Positions 1 through 6,837 of a stretch of DNA of 7,345 nucleotides are shown here, piece by piece. Origin of the DNA: Acidobacteriota bacterium (GTDB lineage Bacteria; Acidobacteriota; Terriglobia; UBA7540); NCBI GenBank assembly GCA_021780055.1, contig JAJXZM010000361.1:1-7345 (forward strand), written 5' to 3'. The translations under genes and the position numbers were made by a program. How positions within the stretch are numbered: position 1 is the stretch's first letter; every line of letters begins with the position of its first letter. The notes beneath the pieces were generated by a model. That model did no database searches. It was not told the origin of the DNA and saw only the letters and a program-made list of their open reading frames with translations.

Positions 1-692
1 ACGCCACGGCGCTATTCAAGGGCTCGGCTCTTGATGATGCAGAACGACAATCCATCGCCGGACAGCTTGCCGAATTGACAGGGCTGCCGGCTTCTCTCTG
101 GCTAAAAGCCAATCTGAGAGTTTCCCTGCCCGTGTTCTCACGGAGGCTGTTGGGCAAAGCTGACGAGTCCACCGGGCGCTACGATTCGCGTTACACCCTC
201 GACCAGCTTCAGCCGCTTTTGCCGGTCGGAGGGTCAGGCAGTGAGGATGCCACCGCCAGCGCCATGATGGGCGCGCTGACCGCCAGCTTCAACGACTATC
301 TCGAGCGGCGGCTGAACTACCACAGCGAACAGCACTACGTACAACTCAGCTATGAGGTCAACAGGGCCTGGGATTGGAAATATAGGCCTCCCGCTGAGGA
401 CCTTCTGGGGCAGGGCGGCATGTTCCTGAACGTTGCCCCCGCGCTCGCGCGCGCCATGACCAACGATCCGGGACTGCAAGTGATGGACAACAACGGATAC
501 TTCGACATGGCGACACCCTTCTTTGCCACAGAATACTCTCTGCGCCATACCGACCTTCCGCAGGACGCCTGGAACCGCATCACCACAAAGTACTACGAAT
601 GCGGCCACATGCTCTACGTCAACCCGAAAGTGCTCCCGGAACTCGACCACAATATCAACGAGTTCATCACCAAGGCATCAGGCAGCCACTAA
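1..692 (+). CDS. Peptidase S10 serine carboxypeptidase, C-terminal part (5' end outside window)
   Basis: This is the C-terminal part of a secreted or periplasmic serine carboxypeptidase of family S10, which removes C-terminal amino acids from peptides. The reading frame is already open at base 3 and runs to a TAA ending at 692, about 229 visible residues. The in-frame TTG at 75 is internal, because coding continues upstream of it with family-like sequence. Two of the three catalytic residues are visible. The Asp is in NNGYFDMATPFF (codon 504-506) and the His is in YYECGHMLYV (codon 606-608). Both contexts are characteristic of bacterial S10 proteins. The nucleophile Ser (GESYGG-type motif) would lie upstream and cannot be checked. 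The segment GRYDSRYTLDQL, with its preceding leucine-rich helix, also fits the family. The next gene starts 269 bases downstream with its own ribosome binding site, so co-transcription is not shown. Family assignment is strong from motifs; substrate is unknown. Confidence 0.9.
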   Translation, partial: ATALFKGSALDDAERQSIAGQLAELTGLPASLWLKANLRVSLPVFSRRLLGKADESTGRYDSRYTLDQLQPLLPVGGSGSEDATASAMMGALTASFNDYLERRLNYHSEQHYVQLSYEVNRAWDWKYRPPAEDLLGQGGMFLNVAPALARAMTNDPGLQVMDNNGYFDMATPFFATEYSLRHTDLPQDAWNRITTKYYECGHMLYVNPKVLPELDHNINEFITKASGSH

Positions 693-699
693 TTATTGG

Positions 700-738
700 C
701 GGCCACGGCACGCTCGCATCTTGAGCAGACCGTGGCCG
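700..738 (+). terminator. GC-rich hairpin after the carboxypeptidase gene (possible terminator, no U-tract)
   Basis: A perfect 9-bp inverted repeat (CGGCCACGG at 700-708 and CCGTGGCCG at 730-738) begins 8 bases after the stop codon at 692. Inside it, GCTC (712-715) pairs with GAGC (723-726). The fold is therefore a 9-bp stem, a 3x3 internal loop, a 4-bp stem and a 7-base loop. No run of T follows, so it is not a classical intrinsic terminator. It may be a 3'-end stabilising or Rho-assisted structure. The rest of the gap (739-949) shows no convincing promoter and no gene. Confidence 0.4.
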
Positions 739-949
739 ACCTCTATCCAACCACAGATTGCACGCCCCACGGCGGCCCCTCAATTCAAAATTCTTTCCAG
801 CCTGTTGATGATTGAACCTGGACGCTTGCCCCTTCAGCCGAAGGGTGGTACTTTCTCACAGTTCGGCGCGCGGCGATTGCCAAACCAGAAGGAAATTTTC
901 ATCGTCGCGCCCGGCAACACATGGCATTCATCGTTAACAACAGTCATTT

Positions 950-955
950 AAGGAG
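950..955 (+). promoter_or_regulatory. Ribosome binding site deciding the GTG start at 962
   Basis: AAGGAG ends 6 bases before the GTG at 962. That is optimal spacing for a Shine-Dalgarno site, and it supports GTG as the start. It also places the twin-arginine motif at residues 8-9 of the protein, as expected for a Tat signal. Confidence 0.75.
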
Positions 956-961
956 CCAACG

Positions 962-3589
962 GTGAAAAACAAAGGCATCGGACGGCGGGAATTCCTGCAA
1001 GGGTCCGCAGCACTGCTGGGCGCCGGTGCAGTTCGCGGCACAGAGAGCGGAACGGCACGAACGTCCGGCGGAGGCGCATCCAGCCTGGGTGTAGGTGATA
1101 ACGGCAGCCTCGGCATGAAGTTCGCGTTTGGAGGAAATCGTAAAGTCTGGATTCTCGCTCCGGCCGATGCCGGCTTTCAGGAAAAGCTTGCCGGCAAGGA
1201 GCTCGCCCGCGGACTGCGCAAGCTTGGGCTGGCCCGTGCGCCAATTGAAGCTGCAGGACCAGGCACAGAGGCCAGGGCCGAAGACATCGTCTTCACGCTG
1301 CGAGTAGACAAAGAGACCTTCAAAGATTCCGAGGCTTACGAAATCCGGCAGGAAGCCGCGACAGGCAACGGACCGAGGGTCCGATTGACGGGCGCCACGC
1401 CGCAGGCGGTCATCTATGCTGTATTCGATTTTCTTGAGCGGCAGGGAGCTTTCTTCGGACTTGACGGCGACACTTATCCTTTGCAGCCCGCGCGAAACCT
1501 GAATCTCCCGCCCGCAAATGCTTCCTGGCGCGCGCAGCCCCGTTTCAAAACGCGAGGGCTGCTTCCCTGGCCCGACTTTCTGAATTGCATCACGGTTTAC
1601 AACCGCGAGGAGCACCGCGCTTACCTGGAAGCGATGCTGCGGATGCGCTTCAACACGCTGGGCATTCACGTCTACTCGGGTGCGAACCAGTGGACCGAGT
1701 CCTTTCTTTCATTTGAATACGCCGGAGTCGGGCATCTGGCTTACACGGACACGACGGCAACCAACCGCTGGGGATACATTCCCGAGCGCACTTCAAACTA
1801 CGGCATGGGCGCGGCCGATTATTTCGCCGGGGATGTGTTCGGATCCGAGGCCACCACGCGTGCAACCAGTTGCTGGGAAGATGCCGGGTTCGCTCAGCAG
1901 TTGTGGGGCGACGCCTTCCGCTACGCGCAGAAGCTCGGCATTCGGACCGGCGTCGGATTTGAGCCGTACCAGATCCCGGATGAAATCTTTCGCGCAACTC
2001 CACCCGAAGCCCATTTCAAAAGCAAGGACCCCAAGGTTCCCGGCCCGCGCATCGATGCTGAATCGGTGGCGGCGCGTGACATTCTTGAAGCCCGGCTCGG
2101 AAATCTGCTGGAAACCTATCCCAGCGTCGATTATGTCTGGCTGTGGGAAGACGAGGCGATGAACTGGGCAAGCCAGAAGGAAAACGTTCCGCTGTCGGTA
2201 GCGCCTTACAGGCAGGCCTACGATTTCCTCAAGCGGCATGCTCCGGAAAAACGCCTGGTCATTTCCGGATGGGGAGGCGTAGTTCGCCACTTTGCGCAGT
2301 TTCATCGTCAATTGCCTCTGGATGTAATCTTCGCCTCGCTGAGCGACAATCTCGGCTGGGACCCGGTGAGCGAGGAATACGGAAAACTCGGCGAGCGCGA
2401 ACGGTGGCCCATCCCCTGGCTTGAGGACGATCCGGCGATGTGGCTGCCGCAGTTTCACGTCCATCGCGGAGCGAATGACCTGGACCTGGCCGAGAAGTAT
2501 GGATGCCAGGGCGTGTTGGGGATCCACTGGCGTAACCGCATAATGAACGCTGACGCGGGGTTCCAATCGCGCGCCTCGTGGGACAGGACGCTGCGGCCCG
2601 CGAAATTCTTCCTGTCATTCGCGGCTGCGCAGGCTGAGGGCCCCCGCGCCGCCGAGCTCGCTGACATCCTGACAAAGACGGACCGCGATCGGCTCATCCT
2701 GAATTCTTTCACCGGGAAGATTGAGGACGGCCATCACCAGATTCATGCCTTTTCGGGAGACTACAGCGAGGCGTTTGAGTTCTGGGCGGGCTACGAACCG
2801 CCGGAAGAAGTGCGAGTTTCGCAGGCCAAGGTGGCGCAGGAGTTAAGGGCTTTAACTAAGAAGGCTGCAAGTCCGGCCGAGCACGAGCGGCTGGATTACC
2901 TGGCACGCTATGTCGAATTCCTGGTTCCCTATTCGGAATCGTGGGTGCTGGCGTCGCGCCTTCATCAGCTTTTACAGCAAGCACAGACACTGAAGCAAAC
3001 CGGCAAAGCCGCCGAGGCAAAACAGAAAGTACTGGAGCAAGGAGTGCCTCTCTGGCAGAAGCTTGCCCCGCAGGTGCGCGAAGCGCTGCTGGCTTACCAG
3101 CAGATGGTGAGCGAACGAAACGAGCAGGGTGCTCTCGCTTCCGTGCACAACAAATTTGAGAGGCTGGCCTTGATCCGGCTCCGGCTCTCCATGAAGGAAT
3201 TCATGGGCGAATTGCCGGAGGAGGTTGAAAGATTGTTTCGTGAAGTGCGCAAAAGGGACGCGACCGCATCCGCGCGGGTGATCATCCCAACGCGGCCATC
3301 GGCTTTGGCGCCGGGTGAAAAGGTACGAATCTTCGCGGTGGCCCCTGGGGGCAACTCGGCTCCTCAGCTCAAACTGTTCCTGCGCCGTTCCGCCACAGAA
3401 GAATGGCAATCATTCCCAATGGAACTGGCAGGCCGCCGCACATTCGTGAAAGAGATCGAGGCAGGCAATGCGGACTCGCCTCTGCTTGAATACTACGTGG
3501 AGGCAACGTTCAACAGTCCCGTTCCCAACCACAAGCTGACCGCACCCGCCGGCGCGCCGCAGCAATCCTACTCCGTCACGCTGTTGTGA
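962..3589 (+). CDS. Tat-exported glycoside hydrolase-like protein with GH67N/GH20b-type N-terminal domain
   Basis: The protein has 875 residues and a GTG start. Residues 1-30 form a twin-arginine signal: GRREFLQGSAALLGAGA has the RRxFLQ motif and then a weak hydrophobic stretch, so export of the folded protein is likely. Residues about 60-175 resemble the alpha/beta domain found ahead of GH67 alpha-glucuronidase and GH20 barrels. Evidence is VWILAP, YEIRQE, the LTGATPQAVIYAVFDFLE segment and the GD-TYPLQP end. Residues about 190-550 look like a TIM barrel rich in Trp and acidic residues. Possible active-site segments are GVGFEPYQ (Glu334), YVWLWEDEAMNW (Glu396, Asp397, Glu398), VISGWGG (435-439) and GVLGIHWR (517-524). 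Residues about 610-765 are mostly helical and charged. Residues about 770-875 look like a beta-sandwich. The likely role is cleavage of uronic-acid or hexosamine-containing glycans in the periplasm or outside the cell, but the catalytic residues and substrate are inferred, not shown. I could not assign a numbered GH family to the central barrel. It could also be a non-catalytic or DUF-type relative. Confidence 0.75.
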   Translation: MKNKGIGRREFLQGSAALLGAGAVRGTESGTARTSGGGASSLGVGDNGSLGMKFAFGGNRKVWILAPADAGFQEKLAGKELARGLRKLGLARAPIEAAGPGTEARAEDIVFTLRVDKETFKDSEAYEIRQEAATGNGPRVRLTGATPQAVIYAVFDFLERQGAFFGLDGDTYPLQPARNLNLPPANASWRAQPRFKTRGLLPWPDFLNCITVYNREEHRAYLEAMLRMRFNTLGIHVYSGANQWTESFLSFEYAGVGHLAYTDTTATNRWGYIPERTSNYGMGAADYFAGDVFGSEATTRATSCWEDAGFAQQLWGDAFRYAQKLGIRTGVGFEPYQIPDEIFRATPPEAHFKSKDPKVPGPRIDAESVAARDILEARLGNLLETYPSVDYVWLWEDEAMNWASQKENVPLSVAPYRQAYDFLKRHAPEKRLVISGWGGVVRHFAQFHRQLPLDVIFASLSDNLGWDPVSEEYGKLGERERWPIPWLEDDPAMWLPQFHVHRGANDLDLAEKYGCQGVLGIHWRNRIMNADAGFQSRASWDRTLRPAKFFLSFAAAQAEGPRAAELADILTKTDRDRLILNSFTGKIEDGHHQIHAFSGDYSEAFEFWAGYEPPEEVRVSQAKVAQELRALTKKAASPAEHERLDYLARYVEFLVPYSESWVLASRLHQLLQQAQTLKQTGKAAEAKQKVLEQGVPLWQKLAPQVREALLAYQQMVSERNEQGALASVHNKFERLALIRLRLSMKEFMGELPEEVERLFREVRKRDATASARVIIPTRPSALAPGEKVRIFAVAPGGNSAPQLKLFLRRSATEEWQSFPMELAGRRTFVKEIEAGNADSPLLEYYVEATFNSPVPNHKLTAPAGAPQQSYSVTLL

Positions 3590-3612
3590 AAGATGCAAGG
3601 TCGCCGCATCAC

Positions 3613-3631
3613 GCCCGGCTCTCAAGCGGGC
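3613..3631 (+). terminator. Small hairpin after the hydrolase gene (weak terminator candidate)
   Basis: GCCC (3613-3616), a bulged G and GCT (3618-3620) pair with AGC (3625-3627) and GGGC (3628-3631) around the tetraloop CTCA. The hairpin starts 24 bases after the stop at 3589. No T-run follows on the plus strand. A second inverted repeat, TGGTTC/GAACCA (3709-3714/3725-3730), lies further into this 201-base convergent gap and also lacks a T-run. Neither is a convincing intrinsic terminator for either converging gene. Confidence 0.25.
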
Positions 3632-3790
3632 AACAAGAAATGGCCGTAAGATTCCGTGATAGGGCCGTTTTCCCTGAAATGCCCGCGCCCATCAGCATCC
3701 GGCGTCGCTGGTTCACGCGGAATGGAACCACGGAGGGAGACATGGCAGCGCCTTCCAAGTAGGAGACCGGCTCTTGCGGCTAGGGAGTCA

Positions 3791-4687
3791 CTAAGGGGAA
3801 AGGGCAAGCCGAATGGCTTCCTTGAATTCCTGATCAAGAGTCTCTTTGGTTCTTGCGCTCCAGGGCGCCACAGCGAACCCGCCCTGCTTGAAGAGGAAAT
3901 CAATTCGATAGACCTTTGCCGGTGTGAACGTGACATTTTGTGCGCACACACCCAGCTTGCCGGCGTGGGATGACCGGCCAACCTTAGCCGTAATCCGCAG
4001 GTCAGGCACGCCATCATGATTCAGATCGAGCAAATCGAATCTGGAGATGGATCCCTCAACGTCGGTGGGACCGCAGGCTCCCCAGGTGTTGGCCACTCCA
4101 AATAGATCAGTCTGACGCCAGCCCCCGTCCTTCAAAAACTGCAGAGAGAATATCCATTCTTCGGACTCTTCAGCGTGACCAGAAAATCCCTGGCACACGA
4201 GAATGTCACGACCACCCGGAAGGGGATCAAGCTGACACTTGGAAGTCTCAGTACGGATATAATCGACCATACGGTACCCGTCCGAAGTTTTCCTCAGGAA
4301 TACGCTCGCATGAAAATTAGGTGTGCTGGCATGGTTCTCGCAGCCATAGAAATCGGCAACGGATTCCTGAGCGCCAGGTGCAGAAAAGCTACCGTAGATG
4401 ACGGTCTGAAGGTCGAAGAAGTCCTTGCTCGGCTGACCCAACTCTCCAACTGTCGTAAAATGGGGACACGGGCTACAGGCTGGGTGCGTTACAGACCCAA
4501 GGTGATGAACTCGGATCCCTTTGGGGCAAATGGCAGCCAGCAACTCTAGCGCTTCCGCCTTCTTCGGCGGATGCGAAGCACGAACAGGATTGTGGGTGGC
4601 TGCGAATGAGGTGGGCGCCAGAAACCACAGGAGCAACAGTGTGATTCCGATCAAGCGACGCGCCGCAACTCCGGATAGATAAGTCAT
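3791..4687 (-). CDS. Secreted Cys-rich protein of unknown function with one calcium-loop motif
   Basis: The product has 298 residues when started at the ATG at 4687. I chose this start because it gives a clean Sec signal peptide: MTYLSGVAARR, then a hydrophobic run ITLLLLWFLAP, with likely cleavage after SFA at about residue 29. GGAG also lies 9 bases upstream (plus-strand 4697-4700), with GGAGG a little further back. The frame stays open upstream to an ATG at 4771, but that would bury the signal peptide behind 28 charged residues. The mature part has eight Cys (54, 71, 74, 116, 151, 165, 205, 248), including ACSPC, a CxxC pair. An even count in an exported protein suggests disulfides. Residues 221-229 (DLNHDGVPD) match the DxNxDGxxD calcium loop of VCBS/FG-GAP and EF-hand-like proteins. 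I see no catalytic motif and do not recognise a named family. The gene converges with the upstream hydrolase and diverges from the permease, so it is probably monocistronic. Confidence 0.75.
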   Translation of the reverse strand: MTYLSGVAARRLIGITLLLLWFLAPTSFAATHNPVRASHPPKKAEALELLAAICPKGIRVHHLGSVTHPACSPCPHFTTVGELGQPSKDFFDLQTVIYGSFSAPGAQESVADFYGCENHASTPNFHASVFLRKTSDGYRMVDYIRTETSKCQLDPLPGGRDILVCQGFSGHAEESEEWIFSLQFLKDGGWRQTDLFGVANTWGACGPTDVEGSISRFDLLDLNHDGVPDLRITAKVGRSSHAGKLGVCAQNVTFTPAKVYRIDFLFKQGGFAVAPWSARTKETLDQEFKEAIRLALSP

Positions 4688-4740
4688 CGAGTAACGCTCC
4701 GTTCCTCCGAGAAGATATTCTAACAGTTCCGCCGGCGGTA

Positions 4741-4890
4741 CCCCATAGCGCTCCTCCCACCGCCCCACCATACTTCTCCCGCACCAGCCCTAAAGTCCTC
4801 CCCCTGCCCCCCACTCTTCACGCACGCCAGTACCTCTACACAACCCTATTCCCTCCTGCTCATCTCCACTCGCCCCAGTCTAACCTCCTT
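4741..4890 (-). other. Strongly strand-asymmetric tract, G-run-rich on the minus strand (G-quadruplex candidate)
   Basis: By hand count, positions 4772-4890 contain about 61 C but only about 10 G on the plus strand. Read on the minus strand, runs of G occur at 4812-4807 (6), 4804-4800 (5), 4790-4788 (3), 4780-4778 (3), 4766-4763 (4) and 4758-4756 (3). The first four have spacers of 2, 9 and 7 bases, which is slightly outside the strict G-quadruplex rule but close to it. The tract lies upstream of the minus-strand gene at 4687 and would be in its leader only if transcription began that far back. Confidence 0.4.
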
Positions 4891-4967
4891 CCAGAGGTCC
4901 TGTTAGTGGGCATTATCATCGAGGTGCGACATGGTCTGTACGGATGAAGGTGGTGCAACAAATGCGG

Positions 4968-4996
4968 CATAATGGGCGCGCGATTGTTGCGCAACA
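4968..4996 (+). promoter_or_regulatory. Possible -10 box with adjacent 12-bp palindrome (candidate operator for the permease)
   Basis: CATAAT (4968-4973) matches the TATAAT -10 consensus at five of six positions, but no good -35 box lies 16-18 bases upstream. A perfect 12-bp palindrome, TGTTGCGCAACA (4985-4996), lies 11 bases downstream. That would be just past the start point, a usual place for a repressor site. A matching half-site, GCAACA, also occurs at 4955-4960, 36 bases before the second arm. The permease starts more than 200 bases downstream, so the leader would be long. The palindrome is seen; its role and the promoter are inferred. Confidence 0.3.
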
Positions 4997-5199
4997 CTGT
5001 TCAAATTCCGGTCAAGACAGCATAAACTCTTTGGGGCAAGGAACGGCGGTCACGGAAGAAACTTTAGCTGCAATGTCTTGAGGTGTAATCCGGAACGGTC
5101 CAACTGCGCGCCGCACGCAACCGTTTTGCGACAAAGCTGTCTGCGCAGTGGCCATGCCAAACAGCGTTTGCAGGTGTCTGATTCACGTACTGCTTGAAT

Positions 5200-5205
5200 A
5201 GGAGG
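5200..5205 (+). promoter_or_regulatory. Ribosome binding site deciding the TTG start at 5212
   Basis: A perfect AGGAGG ends 6 bases before the TTG at 5212. The longer in-frame alternative, TTG at 5194, would place this site inside the coding sequence and has no comparable site of its own. This fixes the start of the permease at 5212. Confidence 0.75.
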
Positions 5206-5211
5206 ATTGCT

Positions 5212-6819
5212 TTGTTCCATCAGGTACTCGATCCGATGCACAGCGTATGGCTGACTGCAATTGTTGCGCTGGTCCCGGTGGTCCTGCTTCTGGTCCTGCT
5301 GGCGATTTACCGCGTCACGGCATGGCGGGCAACGCTGATTGGGGCGATTGTAACGTTGGGCCTCGCGCTGATGATATGGCAGGTGCCCCTTGGCGACGGC
5401 CTCAAAGCCTGCCTCTATGGAAGCGCCACGGGAGTCTGGGCGGTTGACTGGATCACCTTTTGGGGCGTCATCATCTTCAACACGCTGACGCTCACCGGCG
5501 TCTTCGGCGATTTCCAGAAGTGGCTGACCGCAAACGCAACAGCCGACGTGCGCGTGCAGACGATCCTGCTCGCGTGGGCTTTCGGGGCTCTGCTCGAAGG
5601 ACTGGTCGGCTTTGGATATCCCTGGGCAGTGGTCGCACCGCTGCTGATCGCTCTGGGAATTCGCGACCTGGATGCCATTCGGGTAGCAGCTATCGCAAAC
5701 AATGCGCCGGTATCGTTCGGAGGCCTTGGAGTCCCCATCATTGCTCTCGCCGCAGTGACGGGGCTGCCCCTGATGGCGCTGTCTGCGTCGATTGGAAAGA
5801 TCGTGGCGCTGCTGGCGCTGGTTCCTCCCTGGGTTTTGATTTATCTTGTGGCGGGAAAGCGCGGGCTTCGGGGCGCGTGGCCGCTGGCATTGGTCGGATC
5901 GTTCGCCTACATCGCGGGGCAGTACCCTGTGTCGCAATACCTGGGCCCCTATTTGCCCGACATCAGCGGCGCAGTGGTTTGCTTTGTCGCTCTGCTGGTG
6001 TTGCTGCGCTTCTGGAAACCCGCGGAGACGCTCGGGTATGGAGGAGTGCCGGTGGCAGCAACAGCGGCCAATCAATCGGCCGGGCACGGGATGCCTCGCA
6101 GGCGGGTATTGGCAGCCTGGGCCCCGTTTTTTCTGCTGGTGATCGTAGTGGTGCTGTGGACAGGACCGTGGTCCGCACTCCCGGCAATCACCCTGAAAAG
6201 CTTCAAAGTGGAAGCCATTTCTTCATTGAATCAAAAGCTGGTCGGCGCAACTTTCACGTTCACACCGTTCGTCGGCGGAACATCGATCATGGTTTCCTGG
6301 CTGTTGATCACTTTGATCCTGCGCCCTGGGAAATCAACTTTGAAAGCGGTGTTCCGGCGGACGATCGGCCAGATGTGGGGAGCGCTTATGGTCGGCGTGT
6401 TTATTTTTGCGCTGGCCTATATCTTTAATTACTCTGGCATGGCGTCCTCGCTGGCCTATGCATTTTCCAAACTGGGAGTATGGTTCATTGTGGTGGCGCC
6501 GATCCTCGGTTGGATTGGCGTGGCTCTTTCCGGAAGCAACACCTCGACGAACGCGATGTTCGGGGCGTTCCAGGCAATGGTCGGTAATCTGCTCGGCTTT
6601 CCAGCCCTGCTTGCTCCTTCGCTGAACTCGGTGGGTGCGGAAGTCGGCAAGCCGATTGCCCCGCAGACAGCAAGCGTCGGCGTGGCCACAACAGGATACG
6701 TGCGAAACGAAGGGGAAGTAATCCGCCACAACATGGGATGGACACTGGTCCTGGTGGGCGTGCTGATCTGCATCGGCGTGCTCTTCTACTTCGTTATGCC
6801 CCACGCGATGATGCCATGA
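5212..6819 (+). CDS. L-lactate permease family transporter (LctP/LldP type)
   Basis: This inner-membrane proton symporter of the lactate permease family (TC 2.A.14) imports lactate and often glycolate or related 2-hydroxy acids. With the TTG start at 5212 it has 535 residues, close to the roughly 550 of Escherichia coli LldP. The N-terminus (MFHQVLDPMHSVWLTAIVAL) aligns by eye with the QNYDPAGNIWLSSLIASLP start of LldP. Family motifs are visible: FGALLEGLVGFGYPW (about 124-138), NNAPVSFGGLGVPI (163-176), GWIGVALSGSNTSTNAMFG (433-451) and VGKPIAPQTASVGVA (478-492). I count at least a dozen hydrophobic segments along its length. Oddly, the usual GFGAPVAI is GFGYPWAV here, so substrate preference could differ. 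No lactate dehydrogenase (lldD or lldEFG) or LldR-type regulator is in the window. A PD40 protein gene follows 18 bases downstream, probably in the same transcript. Confidence 0.9.
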   Translation: MFHQVLDPMHSVWLTAIVALVPVVLLLVLLAIYRVTAWRATLIGAIVTLGLALMIWQVPLGDGLKACLYGSATGVWAVDWITFWGVIIFNTLTLTGVFGDFQKWLTANATADVRVQTILLAWAFGALLEGLVGFGYPWAVVAPLLIALGIRDLDAIRVAAIANNAPVSFGGLGVPIIALAAVTGLPLMALSASIGKIVALLALVPPWVLIYLVAGKRGLRGAWPLALVGSFAYIAGQYPVSQYLGPYLPDISGAVVCFVALLVLLRFWKPAETLGYGGVPVAATAANQSAGHGMPRRRVLAAWAPFFLLVIVVVLWTGPWSALPAITLKSFKVEAISSLNQKLVGATFTFTPFVGGTSIMVSWLLITLILRPGKSTLKAVFRRTIGQMWGALMVGVFIFALAYIFNYSGMASSLAYAFSKLGVWFIVVAPILGWIGVALSGSNTSTNAMFGAFQAMVGNLLGFPALLAPSLNSVGAEVGKPIAPQTASVGVATTGYVRNEGEVIRHNMGWTLVLVGVLICIGVLFYFVMPHAMMP

Positions 6820-6824
6820 TCTTC

Positions 6825-6830
6825 GGAGGA
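6825..6830 (+). promoter_or_regulatory. Ribosome binding site for the PD40 protein gene
   Basis: GGAGGA ends 7 bases before the ATG at 6838, inside the 18-base gap after the permease stop codon. It shows independent translation initiation within a probable two-gene transcript. Confidence 0.7.
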
Positions 6831-6837
6831 AGAAGAA

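Larger units (their letters stand above)
4688..5211. other. 524-base divergent intergenic region between the secreted protein and the permease
   Basis: No supportable gene lies here; the open frames are overlaps or short. From the left it holds the leader of the minus-strand gene, which includes GGAGG and a possible minus-strand -10 box TAGAAT (plus 4717-4722) without a good -35. It then holds a C-rich/G-poor stretch (about 4741-4890) and a possible plus-strand -10 box next to a 12-bp palindrome (4968-4996). From about 5000 to 5190 I see only unremarkable sequence, apart from a weak CATAAA (5021-5026) and a short palindrome CTGCGCAG. Control elements for both genes must lie here if they are transcribed separately. 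Confidence 0.6.

Noticed and set aside
877..905. TTGCCA as a -35 box for the hydrolase gene
   Set aside because: No acceptable -10 hexamer lies 15-18 bases downstream.
523..951. 142-codon plus-strand open frame overlapping the carboxypeptidase end and the following gap
   Set aside because: It is out of frame with the S10 catalytic His region and Thr/Ser/Pro/Arg-rich with no motif. The unusual length comes from chance openness in the gap.
944..1669. 241-codon minus-strand open frame
   Set aside because: It is antisense to the Tat signal and GH67N-like domain of the hydrolase. No recognisable motif and no ribosome binding site were seen.
1793..2566. 257-codon minus-strand open frame
   Set aside because: It is antisense to the hydrolase barrel, with no domain features.
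3656..3973. 105-codon plus-strand open frame in the convergent gap
   Set aside because: It overlaps the 3' end of the secreted protein gene on the opposite strand and has no ribosome binding site or recognisable product.
4473..4814. 113-codon minus-strand open frame overlapping the secreted protein start
   Set aside because: It is in a different frame from the signal-peptide-bearing gene. The product is Arg/Gly/Ser-rich with no motif.
5260..5269. Second copy of ATTGTTGCGC, also found at 4983-4992
   Set aside because: It lies inside the permease coding sequence (Ile-Val-Ala codons) and lacks the second arm of the palindrome. A 10-base match like this can arise by chance.
5050..6087. 345-codon minus-strand open frame across the permease start
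   Set aside because: It is antisense to the well-supported permease. Its product is rich in Gln, Arg, His and Cys with no domain, which is typical of a shadow frame in GC-rich coding DNA.
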